Source of the DNA: Neobacillus dielmonensis
Lineage (GTDB): Bacteria > Bacillota > Bacilli > Bacillales > Cytobacillaceae
DNA: 64,000 bases
Direction of reading: 5' to 3'
Assembly: GCF_000612665.1 (NCBI RefSeq)
Contig: NZ_HG942085.1
Location: 77,781 to 141,780, forward strand
Shown piece after piece: positions 25,779 to 35,592 of this stretch. The notes below the pieces were generated by a model, which saw only the letters and a list, made by a program, of their open reading frames with translations, was not told the DNA's origin and ran no database searches. The translations under genes and the position numbers were made by a program. Position 1 is the first letter of the stretch; every line of letters starts with the position of its first letter.

Positions 25779-25850
25779 TGACCCCTACGAGATTCGAACT
25801 CGTGTTACCTCCGTGAAAGGGAGGTGTCTTAACCGCTTGACCAAGGGGCC
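25779..25850 (-). tRNA. tRNA-Glu (TTC)
   Basis: 72 bases; anticodon stem CCTCC/GGAGG with loop CTTTCAC, anticodon TTC. CCA not encoded. Confidence 0.97.
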
Positions 25851-25866
25851 ATTGTATTTTTTTAAA

Positions 25867-25942
25867 TGGTGAGCCATGAAGGACTCGAACCTTCGACCCT
25901 CTGATTAAAAGTCAGATGCTCTACCAACTGAGCTAATGGCTC
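25867..25942 (-). tRNA. tRNA-Lys (TTT)
   Basis: 76 bases with encoded CCA; anticodon stem TCTGA/TCAGA with loop CTTTTAA, anticodon TTT. The order Lys-Glu-Asp-Phe is that of the B. subtilis trnY cluster, from memory. Confidence 0.97.
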
Positions 25943-26034
25943 GTTGCTGAATACTTGTCTCAGCGACGTTTTTTATATTATCATGAATTTGTCATATTGT
26001 GCAATACTTTTTTAAAAAAACTTTAAAAATATTT

Positions 26035-26060
26035 CATGCCCTCTAAAAAAGAGGGCATGT
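26035..26060 (-). terminator. terminator after purA
   Basis: CATGCCCTC/GAGGGCATG stem; on the minus strand followed by AAATATTTTT, a modest T-tract. Confidence 0.75.
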
Positions 26061-26066
26061 ATATTG

Positions 26067-27377
<1,311 letters not shown>

Positions 27378-27511
27378 TTATAATGGACCAATAGGAAAGT
27401 CTCCCTTTTCTATCGGTGATAAACACTATCTCCGCCTCATATCAGGCATTTTCTCAATATTTTTTTATTAACACCACCATAGTTTATCAATTTTATCCAA
27501 AAAAATCAATT

Positions 27512-27555
27512 AAACACGAACATTTTATATTAAACTAGTACTTTTGTTCGTAAAA
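27512..27555. promoter_or_regulatory. probable PurR operator (paired PurBoxes) of purA
   Basis: Two CGAAC cores face each other: AAACACGAACATT (27513-27525, plus strand) and TTTTACGAACAAAA (minus strand, 27542-27555), 24 bases between the cores. This agrees with the inverted PurBox pairs of Bacillus purine genes (consensus centred on CGAAC in an AT-rich context). Each box has two or three mismatches to the consensus I remember. Confidence 0.55.
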
Positions 27556-27573
27556 ATAGTAAGCTATGAAACA

Positions 27574-27603
27574 CAAAAAAGGAGCCAGATACACTGACTC
27601 CCT
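27574..27603 (-). terminator. terminator after dnaB
   Basis: Minus strand: GGAGTCAG and CTGGCTCC arms followed by TTTTTTGTG, just beyond the stop codon. Confidence 0.88.
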
Positions 27604-28955
27604 TAAGCCCCTGGAGCATCATAACGAGTCTCCAGGTTAACGAATTTATTATATTCTTTGACAAATGCCAATTGTACAGTACCGGTCGGACCATTACGCT
27701 GCTTGGCAATAATAATTTCAATAATATTTTTGTTGTCTGATTCTTTATCATAATAATCATCACGATAAAGGAAGGCAACGATATCGGCATCCTGCTCAAT
27801 ACTACCTGATTCACGAATATCGGACATCATCGGACGTTTATCCTGACGCTGCTCGACACCACGAGAAAGCTGAGATAAGGCAATAACCGGAACTTGAAGC
27901 TCACGGGCAATCTGCTTTAATGAACGGGAAATTTCGGAAACCTCTTGCTGGCGGTTTTCTCCAGACCGGCCACTTCCTAAGATAAGCTGCAAATAATCAA
28001 TCATAATCATTCCTAGGCCATGCTCCTGCTTCAGACGGCGGCATTTAGCCCGAATCTCATTTACCCGTACACCAGGGGTATCATCAATGTAAATACCAGA
28101 ACTTGCGAGGCTACCCATAGCCATGGTCAGCTTGCCCCAGTCCTCATCAGTCAGAGACCCTGTACGCAGGCGCTGGGCGTCAATATTCCCCTCTGCACAA
28201 AGCATACGCATAACCAGCTGTTCCGCGCCCATCTCAAGACTGAAGATAGCCACTGTTTCTTGGGCTTTAATCGCTACATTTTGGGCAATGTTTAGTGCGA
28301 AGGCGGTTTTCCCCATTGATGGACGGGCACCAACGATAATCAAGTCATTGCGCTGGAAGCCTGCTGTAATCTTGTCAAGCTCCGCAAACCCTGTAGGAAT
28401 ACCGGTAATATCTCCAACACGGTTGTTCATTAACTCAATATTATCGTAGGTATTAACCAAAACATCCTTGATATTTTTAAATGCACCGGCGTTTTTTCGC
28501 TGGGCGACTTCTAAAATACTTTTTTCAGCATCACTTAACAGAGTTTCAACTTCATCTTCTCTGGTATATCCATCTGTTGCAATAGTGGTAGCTGTCCGAA
28601 TCAGCCTGCGCAACAGGGACTTTTCTTCGACAATTCTAGCATAATACTGCAGATTGGCAGCGGTCGGTACAGATCCTGCCAGTTCACTTAAATAACTGAC
28701 ACCGCCAACATCCTCCAGCAATTTAGCCGCGGCAAGTTCCTCAGTAACGGTAACAAGGTCAATCGCCTTTCCCTCATCATTTAACTTCAGCATCACATGG
28801 AAAATTCTTTGATGTGATGCCCGATAAAAGTCTTCAGGTATTAAAATTTCTGAAGCAACTATCATAGAAGATGGTTCTAGAAATATTGCTCCGAGTACAG
28901 CCTGTTCTGCCTCAATATTTTGTGGAGGCATGCGGTCTGCAAATAAATCATCCAT
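27603..28955 (-). CDS. dnaB: replicative DNA helicase DnaB (B. subtilis DnaC)
   Basis: 450 residues. N-terminal helical domain (about 1-150, PPQNIEAEQAVLGAIF), then RecA-like ATPase with Walker A GARPSMGKTAF and Walker B MIMIDYLQLI, QQEVSEISRSLKQIA and the arginine finger region SDIRESGSIEQDAD. It is the ring helicase that unwinds DNA at the replication fork. Located 233 bases after rplI, before purA, as in B. subtilis. Confidence 0.98.
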   Translation of the reverse strand: MDDLFADRMPPQNIEAEQAVLGAIFLEPSSMIVASEILIPEDFYRASHQRIFHVMLKLNDEGKAIDLVTVTEELAAAKLLEDVGGVSYLSELAGSVPTAANLQYYARIVEEKSLLRRLIRTATTIATDGYTREDEVETLLSDAEKSILEVAQRKNAGAFKNIKDVLVNTYDNIELMNNRVGDITGIPTGFAELDKITAGFQRNDLIIVGARPSMGKTAFALNIAQNVAIKAQETVAIFSLEMGAEQLVMRMLCAEGNIDAQRLRTGSLTDEDWGKLTMAMGSLASSGIYIDDTPGVRVNEIRAKCRRLKQEHGLGMIMIDYLQLILGSGRSGENRQQEVSEISRSLKQIARELQVPVIALSQLSRGVEQRQDKRPMMSDIRESGSIEQDADIVAFLYRDDYYDKESDNKNIIEIIIAKQRNGPTGTVQLAFVKEYNKFVNLETRYDAPGA

Positions 28956-29188
28956 GTATCAAAACCTCCTATTAAAGGGAAAAAGTCATTTTGCAATGAA
29001 AACTGCTTTTTAGTAAATTTATTTTTATGATATAGCCTAAAAGAGGCGCTTGTCCAAAATGGAATCAAAGAAAAAAGTGACCAGTTTATACCGATCACAT
29101 TTCTATACTGCTTCTATTTCATTTTATCATGATTAGTTAAAATTTGAACTGGCAATTTTTTTGTATTTCCAAAGTACGATTTAAAGTG

Positions 29189-29638
29189 TTATTTTACTTC
29201 CTTGACAGAAACTGTTAACGTAGCAGTTACCTCATGATGCAATTTAACAGGAACCTTTGTATGCCCAAGCGTGCGAATGGCGTCGTCTAGCTCCATTTTT
29301 CGTTTATCGATTTTTATGCCATGTTTCTTTTGCAGCTCTTCTGCGACTTGTTTCGTTGTAATCGAACCAAACAACCTGCCGCCTTCTCCAGCTTTAGCTG
29401 TTAACTCAATGGTGATGGCATCCAATACTTCCTTTAGTTTTTTTGCATCTTCCAATTCCTCAGCAGCAGCTTTTTCTTGCTTTTTCTTTTGCCCCTCTAA
29501 ACTGCTAACATTTGCATTGGTTGCCTCAACTGCTAATCCTTGCTTTATTAAGAAGTTATGTGCATAGCCATCTGCAACATTCTTTACTTCGCCTTTTTTC
29601 CCTTTTCCTTTAACATCTTTTAAAAATATGACTTTCAT
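29189..29638 (-). CDS. rplI: 50S ribosomal protein L9
   Basis: 149 residues: [36 protein letters not shown] is the L9 N-terminal domain, joined by a long helix (about 40-75) to a C-terminal domain. Overlaps the gdpP stop by four bases (ATGA), so the two are translationally coupled. Confidence 0.98.
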   Translation of the reverse strand: MKVIFLKDVKGKGKKGEVKNVADGYAHNFLIKQGLAVEATNANVSSLEGQKKKQEKAAAEELEDAKKLKEVLDAITIELTAKAGEGGRLFGSITTKQVAEELQKKHGIKIDKRKMELDDAIRTLGHTKVPVKLHHEVTATLTVSVKEVK

Positions 29639-31608
29639 TCTTGTTTACTCCCTTCAAAATAATCATCAATCGCCCGTTTTAACCTTGCTTCTGCTTCATC
29701 AATCGTCATACCAGTCAGCTGTGTAGCTGCATTAGTCAAATGGCCGCCTCCCTTAAGACTTTCCATAATGATTTGCACATTGACGTTGCCTAAGGACCGG
29801 GCACTAATCCCAATCAGTTCATCATTGCGTTTGGAGATTACAAATGAGGCAGTGATTTTATCCATTGCTAGTAACGTATCTGCAGCCTGTGCAATAATGA
29901 CTTGGTTATAGTGTTCTGTTTCATTGCCCCTGGCAATGGCGATTCCATCACGATAGAATTTAACAGACTCAATCAGCTTGGAACGTTTGATAAACGTGTT
30001 CACGTCTTGTTTTAGGAACTTTTGAACGAGGATTGTGTCTGCACCATGTGCCTTCAAATAGGAGGCAGCATCAAATGTCCTCGACCCTGTCCGTAATGTA
30101 AAACTTTTGGTATCCACGATAATACCAGCTAATAGAGCAGTTGCCTCGATTACTTCAATTTTACCCCGTTTTGGCTGATATTCAAGAAATTCGGTCACCA
30201 ATTCAGAAGTAGAGGAGGCATAAGGCTCCATATAGACTAGCAAAGGATTAGCGATAAAGTCTTCGCCACGGCGGTGATGGTCAATAACCACGACATTATC
30301 AATTTTCTTTAGCAGCCGTTCATCCATCACCAGAGACGTTTTATGGGTATCCACTATGACAAGCAATGTTTTATCACTGGCTATTTCCAACGCACTTTCC
30401 GCATTAATGAATCTTGAATACAGTTTATCTTGGCTGCGAATCTCTTCCATTAGCCTTGAAACACCTGTATCCATCTCATTCGCATTAATAACAATGTAGG
30501 CATCTTTTTGATTCATCTGGGCTACTTTGTAGACACCAATACTGGAGCCAACTGAATCCATATCCGGGTTTTTATGGCCCATGATAATTACTTTATCACT
30601 CGCTATAATTAAATCTCTTAACGCATGAGAAATGACCCTAGCCCGGACTCTCGTGCGTTTCTCTACAGGGTTTGTTTTTCCACCATAGAATTTCACCTTG
30701 CCGCTTGGATGTTTAACAGCGACCTGGTCACCGCCTCTTCCTAAAGCTAAATCCAAGCTTGATTGAGCAAGTAATCCCAATTCAGGGAGTGAAGATGCTC
30801 CTGAACCGACTCCGATACTTAAGGTAAAGGAAACATTTTGCTGGGAAGTTTGTTCCCTTACATCATCCAAGATGGTAAATTTGTTTTTTTCAAGTTGGCC
30901 AAGAATTTGCTCATTAAAGACCGCAATAAATCGCTCTGAATTAATTCTTTTTAAAAACATCCCATTTTCATTCGCCCATTTATTCAATATAGATGTTACT
31001 AAATTATTGATGCTGCCACGCATTTGGTCATCCATACCCTGAGTTAAATCATCATAATTATCCAGAAAAATGATGGCAATCACAGTGCGGTCTTCTTGGT
31101 ATTTCCGCTCGATTTCCGCCTGCTCCGTTACATCAAAGAAGTAAAGGAGCTTCTCTTCACGCTTATGGACTACACGGAATTTCCTGTTATTTAATGTAAT
31201 AATATGAGTTTCTGCTTCCTGTTTGAGCAGCTGGGCTAAATTATCTGCAAGATCATAGAGGGACTTGCCAACCAGCGTATCTTCATCAAAATAGGAAGAT
31301 AAAAATGGGTTCGTCCATTCTATAGCATAGTCATCATTTATGAGCATAATCCCAATGGGCATTTCCAGCAGTGCTTCCTCGCCCACCTTTTTAACCCGAT
31401 AGGAAAGTGTGGAGATATACTCCTCCACCTCTTTTCGCTGCCGCTGTTCAGTAACAAACATAAAATAGAGCGGAAAAAACATTAATAGTAGACCAGCGAG
31501 ACTTAAGATCCAATTGTATAAAGACAGGACGATCAGTAGTACTACTGTAACGCCTATTAACCCGTAGAATGGGTAACGAATGGATCGTTTTTCTAAAAAT
31601 GCAGGCAA
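29635..31608 (-). CDS. gdpP: cyclic-di-AMP phosphodiesterase GdpP (YybT)
   Basis: 657 residues. Two N-terminal transmembrane helices (about 12-52), a PAS domain (about 75-150), a degenerate GGDEF domain (about 170-300, SIGVGSG in place of GGDEF) and a DHH/DHHA1 phosphoesterase (about 335-650). Catalytic residues lie in [21 protein letters not shown] and [18 protein letters not shown] is the DHHA1 motif. It hydrolyses c-di-AMP to pApA and influences beta-lactam and salt tolerance. Confidence 0.97.
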   Translation of the reverse strand: MPAFLEKRSIRYPFYGLIGVTVVLLIVLSLYNWILSLAGLLLMFFPLYFMFVTEQRQRKEVEEYISTLSYRVKKVGEEALLEMPIGIMLINDDYAIEWTNPFLSSYFDEDTLVGKSLYDLADNLAQLLKQEAETHIITLNNRKFRVVHKREEKLLYFFDVTEQAEIERKYQEDRTVIAIIFLDNYDDLTQGMDDQMRGSINNLVTSILNKWANENGMFLKRINSERFIAVFNEQILGQLEKNKFTILDDVREQTSQQNVSFTLSIGVGSGASSLPELGLLAQSSLDLALGRGGDQVAVKHPSGKVKFYGGKTNPVEKRTRVRARVISHALRDLIIASDKVIIMGHKNPDMDSVGSSIGVYKVAQMNQKDAYIVINANEMDTGVSRLMEEIRSQDKLYSRFINAESALEIASDKTLLVIVDTHKTSLVMDERLLKKIDNVVVIDHHRRGEDFIANPLLVYMEPYASSTSELVTEFLEYQPKRGKIEVIEATALLAGIIVDTKSFTLRTGSRTFDAASYLKAHGADTILVQKFLKQDVNTFIKRSKLIESVKFYRDGIAIARGNETEHYNQVIIAQAADTLLAMDKITASFVISKRNDELIGISARSLGNVNVQIIMESLKGGGHLTNAATQLTGMTIDEAEARLKRAIDDYFEGSKQE

Positions 31609-31713
31609 AGTTTTTCAGCTCCTAAATCCAGTAGTCGTTAAACGTTCGAAAAAGTTTCTATATCCTATTTCAACTCACCATTTAATCAGTATATGTACGT
31701 CAAAATAGACCTC

Positions 31714-32661
31714 CTATAGACTATTTTTCCCTAGCTTCTTCCTCATATCAAATCCTAAATCAATTATACCTAATATCCCTATAATATAAAGAAAAATCGG
31801 AATAATGAAGGAGGCAATTACCAAAACTACCGAAACTGATTTCGATATTCCTTTTAAATCGAAAAAGTAAAACAGAAACGTATACCCTTGAAACATCATT
31901 AAGAATTGCAAAATATAAGTTAAATTGAGTAGGGTTGCATGAAGATAAGTGCCTTGCTCTGGGTGCAGCAGGAGACTTGCTGTCAATGTTATGAGCAGAT
32001 ACCATAATATACTCTTTGGCAAACTAAGATCTTTAAAGGGCTTCCACTTTTGAACTTCAATACCAAATCGTTTGACAATCGGAAAAGACACTAATTGTGT
32101 AATATAGGATATAACCACTGATGAAATAACAAATAAAGTGGGAATTAATGTACTGATCATGGATAATGCTTTTTTATATTGCGCTACTGTTTTATCCGCT
32201 TCGGCTCCCTGACCAAGGTTCTTTAATAAGTCAGCCGATGTCGTTAATGATTCTTCCATCATGTCCATCATTTGCTTAATAATGTCCACTTTAAAAAAGG
32301 CAACACTGACGGCATAGACACCTATAATATTCACAAGAAATACGAGGGATGCAACCAGAAGAATCATTACCCTGTCTTTTTTCTTTTGGATTAAATAGCC
32401 GATAACTGCACCAGTTGTTCCATACGCTAAAGCCAATGGCAATGAGGTAAGTGATCCTACAATCATAGAAATAAATAGTGAAGCAATCACAAATACGATT
32501 GTTATTTTCCAATCATTCTTTGCAGCAAAGATGATGAACGGAACGGCTAAAAATAAATTTACAATCATTCCAATCAGAGGTACATAAATCGTTATTAATA
32601 ATAGTACAGCAAAGACTGCTAAGAGCATCGCTCCTTCAGTCAGTAAACGGGCATTCTTCAC
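31714..32661 (-). CDS. yybS: YybS family membrane protein (DUF2232)
   Basis: 315 residues. A GTG start at 32661 (VKNARLLTEGAMLL) fits both the AGAGGTGG just upstream and the family N-terminus MKxTRxLTEGA; the ATG 24 bases further upstream precedes that ribosome site. Multi-spanning membrane protein with about eight helices, a short charged loop around residues 135-165, and the DUF2232 fold. Function unknown; always next to gdpP in Bacillus. Confidence 0.88.
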   Translation of the reverse strand: MKNARLLTEGAMLLAVFAVLLLITIYVPLIGMIVNLFLAVPFIIFAAKNDWKITIVFVIASLFISMIVGSLTSLPLALAYGTTGAVIGYLIQKKKDRVMILLVASLVFLVNIIGVYAVSVAFFKVDIIKQMMDMMEESLTTSADLLKNLGQGAEADKTVAQYKKALSMISTLIPTLFVISSVVISYITQLVSFPIVKRFGIEVQKWKPFKDLSLPKSILWYLLITLTASLLLHPEQGTYLHATLLNLTYILQFLMMFQGYTFLFYFFDLKGISKSVSVVLVIASFIIPIFLYIIGILGIIDLGFDMRKKLGKNSL

Positions 32662-32779
32662 TTTTCCACCTCTTATCACTCTCAATACCTATCTCTTTAT
32701 TTTATCTAGATAACTGTATGTATTCAACTAACAAAAATGTGGACAATTCTCATGTCCTAAACAAATTCCCCCATATTAC

Positions 32780-32812
32780 AAAAAAAAGCAGCTGGGCGGA
32801 AGCCCAAACTGC
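32780..32812 (-). terminator. terminator after rpsR
   Basis: Minus strand: GCAG...GGGC and GCCC...CTGC arms followed by TTTTTTTT. Confidence 0.9.
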
Positions 32813-32824
32813 CTTCTTTATCTA

Positions 32825-33064
32825 TTACTCGCCCGCAACGAATGGCAATAAAGCCATTTGACGTGCACGTTTGATAGCAACAGTTAATTTACGCTGATAT
32901 TTAGCGCTTGTACCTGTTACACGACGTGGTAAAATTTTACCGCGTTCAGAGATGAATTTTTTTAGTAAATCAACATCTTTATAATCGATACGAGTGATGC
33001 CATTTGCAGTGAAATAGCAAACTTTGCGGCGTTTCGCGCGACCGCCTTTACGTCCACCTGCCAT
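32825..33064 (-). CDS. rpsR: 30S ribosomal protein S18
   Basis: 79 residues: [73 protein letters not shown] precedes the start. Last gene of rpsF-ssb-rpsR; S18 pairs with S6 on the ribosome. Confidence 0.98.
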   Translation of the reverse strand: MAGGRKGGRAKRRKVCYFTANGITRIDYKDVDLLKKFISERGKILPRRVTGTSAKYQRKLTVAIKRARQMALLPFVAGE

Positions 33065-33111
33065 GGAATTTCCCTCCTTTATAGTTTATATCCGAACCTT
33101 TCAGGCTTACA

Positions 33112-33618
33112 TTAGAATGGAAGATCATCATCGGAAATGTCAATTTGACCGGCTCCGCCGAATGGATCATCATTAACCTTTGTATAGCCTGGATTGTTAG
33201 AAGGACGTTGATTCTGATTACCGCCACCAAACGGATTCCCTTGAGGCTCCATTGGTGGAGCTCCGTAAACATCATTGTTCCTGTTGCCGCCGCCTGAAGC
33301 ATTCCTTGGTTCAAGGAATTGAACACTATCTGCTACGATTTCAGTGAAATATTGACGACGTCCCTCTTGCTCGTAAGTACGAACTTGAATTCGTCCATCA
33401 ACACCAGCCAAACTGCCTTTTTTCAGGAAGTTAGCCACATTCTCAGCTGCTTTTCGCCAAACGACACAGTTGAGAAAGTCGGCTTCCCTTTCACCGTTCT
33501 GATTAGGAAATTGGCGGTTTACAGCAAGAGTAAACGTAGCAACAGCCACACCATTTGGTGTGTATTTCAGTTCTGGATCTTTGGTTAAACGGCCAACAAG
33601 CACGACGCGATTTATCAT
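33112..33618 (-). CDS. ssb: single-stranded DNA-binding protein SsbA
   Basis: 168 residues starting [20 protein letters not shown] at 33618 chosen over an upstream TTG because AAGGAG is correctly placed. OB-fold (1-105) followed by a Gly/Asn/Pro-rich tail and the acidic tip DISDDDLPF that binds partner proteins. A parS site lies just upstream. Confidence 0.98.
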   Translation of the reverse strand: MINRVVLVGRLTKDPELKYTPNGVAVATFTLAVNRQFPNQNGEREADFLNCVVWRKAAENVANFLKKGSLAGVDGRIQVRTYEQEGRRQYFTEIVADSVQFLEPRNASGGGNRNNDVYGAPPMEPQGNPFGGGNQNQRPSNNPGYTKVNDDPFGGAGQIDISDDDLPF

Positions 33619-33644
33619 CAGAATCAACTCCTTTTTCCAGAATA

Positions 33645-33660
33645 TGTTTCACGTGAAACA
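33645..33660. promoter_or_regulatory. parS site between rpsF and ssb
   Basis: TGTTTCACGTGAAACA, perfect palindrome matching the Spo0J consensus. Confidence 0.93.
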
Positions 33661-33687
33661 CATTCAAAATTTAATATATCTTTAAAC

Positions 33688-33975
33688 TTAAGCTTCTTCT
33701 TTAATTACGATATGACGAATGATATCTTCGCTGATTTTGGCAAGACGGCCAAACTCTTGTACTGCTGCAGCAGAAGAAGTAGTCTTCACGATTTGGTAGT
33801 ATCCGTCACGGAAATCATTGATTTCATATGCAAGACGGCGTTTGCCCCAATCTTTGCTTTCAGCAGCTTCCGCGCCATTTTCAAGAAGAATGTTGTTAAA
33901 GCGCTCTACAAGAGCTTTTTTAGCTTCATCTTCAATATTTGGACGGATGATGTACATGATTTCGTACTTATTCAT
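33688..33975 (-). CDS. rpsF: 30S ribosomal protein S6
   Basis: 95 residues from [12 protein letters not shown] at 33975, with AAAGGAGGTGA upstream; the longer open frame runs through the leader RNA. Motifs [27 protein letters not shown] are typical. First gene of the rpsF-ssb-rpsR operon. Confidence 0.98.
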   Translation of the reverse strand: MNKYEIMYIIRPNIEDEAKKALVERFNNILLENGAEAAESKDWGKRRLAYEINDFRDGYYQIVKTTSSAAAVQEFGRLAKISEDIIRHIVIKEEA

Positions 33976-33990
33976 CACAGTCACCTCCTT

Positions 33991-34030
33991 TTGGTCTAGG
34001 CGGCCCACATGTGTGGGCAAGGAGCAATTA
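33991..34030 (-). promoter_or_regulatory. candidate rpsF leader (S6:S18 autoregulatory element)
   Basis: Minus strand: GCCCACA and TGTGGGC form a hairpin immediately followed by CGCC, upstream of the rpsF ribosome site. rpsF leaders bound by the S6:S18 complex have a hairpin with a CCG bulge; the match here is by shape and position. Confidence 0.5.
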
Positions 34031-34050
34031 TTCATTACTCACAAGTTGAA

Positions 34051-34079
34051 AGTATAGCACAAAGAAACAGGAAAAGCAA
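34051..34079 (-). promoter_or_regulatory. sigma-A promoter of rpsF-ssb-rpsR
   Basis: TTGCTT, 17-base spacer, TATACT on the minus strand. Its -35 box lies in the loop of the ychF terminator stem. Confidence 0.75.
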
Positions 34080-34098
34080 TGTTACCTTCCTGTTTTTC
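34065..34098 (-). terminator. terminator after ychF
   Basis: AAACAGGAA and TTCCTGTTT arms; on the minus strand followed by CTTTG. It overlaps the rpsF promoter. Confidence 0.65.
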
Positions 34099-34168
34099 GT
34101 TTTATCGCCTTATTTTATTAGTTTCTGATAACCTTGATTGTTGATTTTCAAACACAGATATTAAAAAA

Positions 34169-35269
34169 TTAAACATTAAATCGGAAATGCATGACGTCTC
34201 CGTCTTGAACTACATAATCTTTTCCTTCTAAGCGGACTTTACCTGCTTCTTTTGCAGCCTGATGACTTCCGGCAGCAACTAAGTCATCATACGATACGGT
34301 CTCTGCTCGAATAAATCCCCGTTCAAAATCAGAGTGGATAATACCGGCACATTGCGGAGCTTTCATCCCTTTTTTGAAGGTCCAAGCTCGGACTTCCTGC
34401 ACACCAGCAGTAAAGTAAGTAGCAAGACCCAGCAGATGATAGGCAGCACGGATTAATTGGTCAAGTCCTGATTCCTCAATTCCTAACTCTTGAAGGAACA
34501 TTTCCTTTTCTTCCCCTTCAAGCTCGGCAATTTCCTCTTCAATTTTGGCACAGATCACGATTACCTCGGCATTTTCATTAGCCGCATATTCACGGACTTG
34601 CTTCACATACTCATTTTCAGATGGATTTGCTACATCATCTTCGCTGACATTCGCTACATAAAGAACTGGTTTAATCGTTAAAAGATGTAAATGTTTAGCA
34701 ATTTTTAATTGGTCTTCGGTGAATTCAACAGAACGCGCGGGTTTTTCTGCTTCAAATGCATCACGGAGTATAGACAGCACTTCAAACTCCGCCATTGATT
34801 CCTTATCCTTTTGCTTTGCCATCTTCTCGACACGGCCAATCCGCTTTTCTACCGTTTCCATATCAGCCAGAATTAACTCTAAATTGATGGTTTCAATATC
34901 AGAAATCGGATCTACCTTTCCAGATACATGGGTAATATTTTCATCTGCAAAGCAGCGAACTACCTGACAGATTGCATCTACTTCACGGATATGGGATAGA
35001 AATTTGTTTCCTAACCCTTCGCCTTTACTTGCACCCTTCACAATACCGGCAATATCGGTAAATTCAAATGCAGTTGGGACGGTTTTTTTCGGTTGGACCA
35101 ACTCGGTTAATTTTTGCAAACGTGCATCTGGTACCTCTACAATCCCTACATTGGGATCAATTGTACAGAAAGGGTAATTCGCTGATTCCGCTCCTGCTTG
35201 CGTAATTGCATTAAATAATGTTGATTTGCCCACGTTTGGCAAACCTACAATACCTGCTGTTAATGCCAT
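34169..35269 (-). CDS. ychF: ribosome-associated ATPase YchF (OLA1 family)
   Basis: 366 residues: P-loop GLPNVGKSTLFNAIT (8-22), DVAGIV-type switch (DIAGIVKGASKGEG), the family's altered G4 and a C-terminal TGS domain (about 280-365, TFKKGMKAPQCAGIIHSDFERGFIRAE). Binds ATP in preference to GTP and is linked to stress responses and ribosomes. Confidence 0.97.
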   Translation of the reverse strand: MALTAGIVGLPNVGKSTLFNAITQAGAESANYPFCTIDPNVGIVEVPDARLQKLTELVQPKKTVPTAFEFTDIAGIVKGASKGEGLGNKFLSHIREVDAICQVVRCFADENITHVSGKVDPISDIETINLELILADMETVEKRIGRVEKMAKQKDKESMAEFEVLSILRDAFEAEKPARSVEFTEDQLKIAKHLHLLTIKPVLYVANVSEDDVANPSENEYVKQVREYAANENAEVIVICAKIEEEIAELEGEEKEMFLQELGIEESGLDQLIRAAYHLLGLATYFTAGVQEVRAWTFKKGMKAPQCAGIIHSDFERGFIRAETVSYDDLVAAGSHQAAKEAGKVRLEGKDYVVQDGDVMHFRFNV

Positions 35270-35393
35270 TGTCGTTCACTCCTTATAAAAAAGTATCTAT
35301 TTTAACTGGTAAGTTGCCGATATATAAATAAACAAGCCTTTCACAATTATAGGCATTTACAAAGGAAATGACAAGAATGACCCATTATATTTA

Positions 35394-35417
35394 ACACCTC
35401 AGATAAACACCAGGTGT
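35394..35417. repeat. small inverted repeat upstream of glucosaminidase gene
   Basis: ACACCT and AGGTGT arms 12 bases apart. The gap 35270-35592 otherwise shows only AT-rich sequence; promoter boxes could not be assigned with confidence. Confidence 0.3.
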
Positions 35418-35592
35418 ATATTTAAAATCTTATAATCATACAAAACAACCTATTATTTTAGCAATTTTCTACAATGTTTCCCAACTTTTCTAGTAAATAT
35501 GGTAAAATTTATTATAAAAACTACTACTTTTGTCATTATTTAAGGAAAAACCATACATATTTGTAGAAAGAATCACTTATTGGAGGAGAGTA

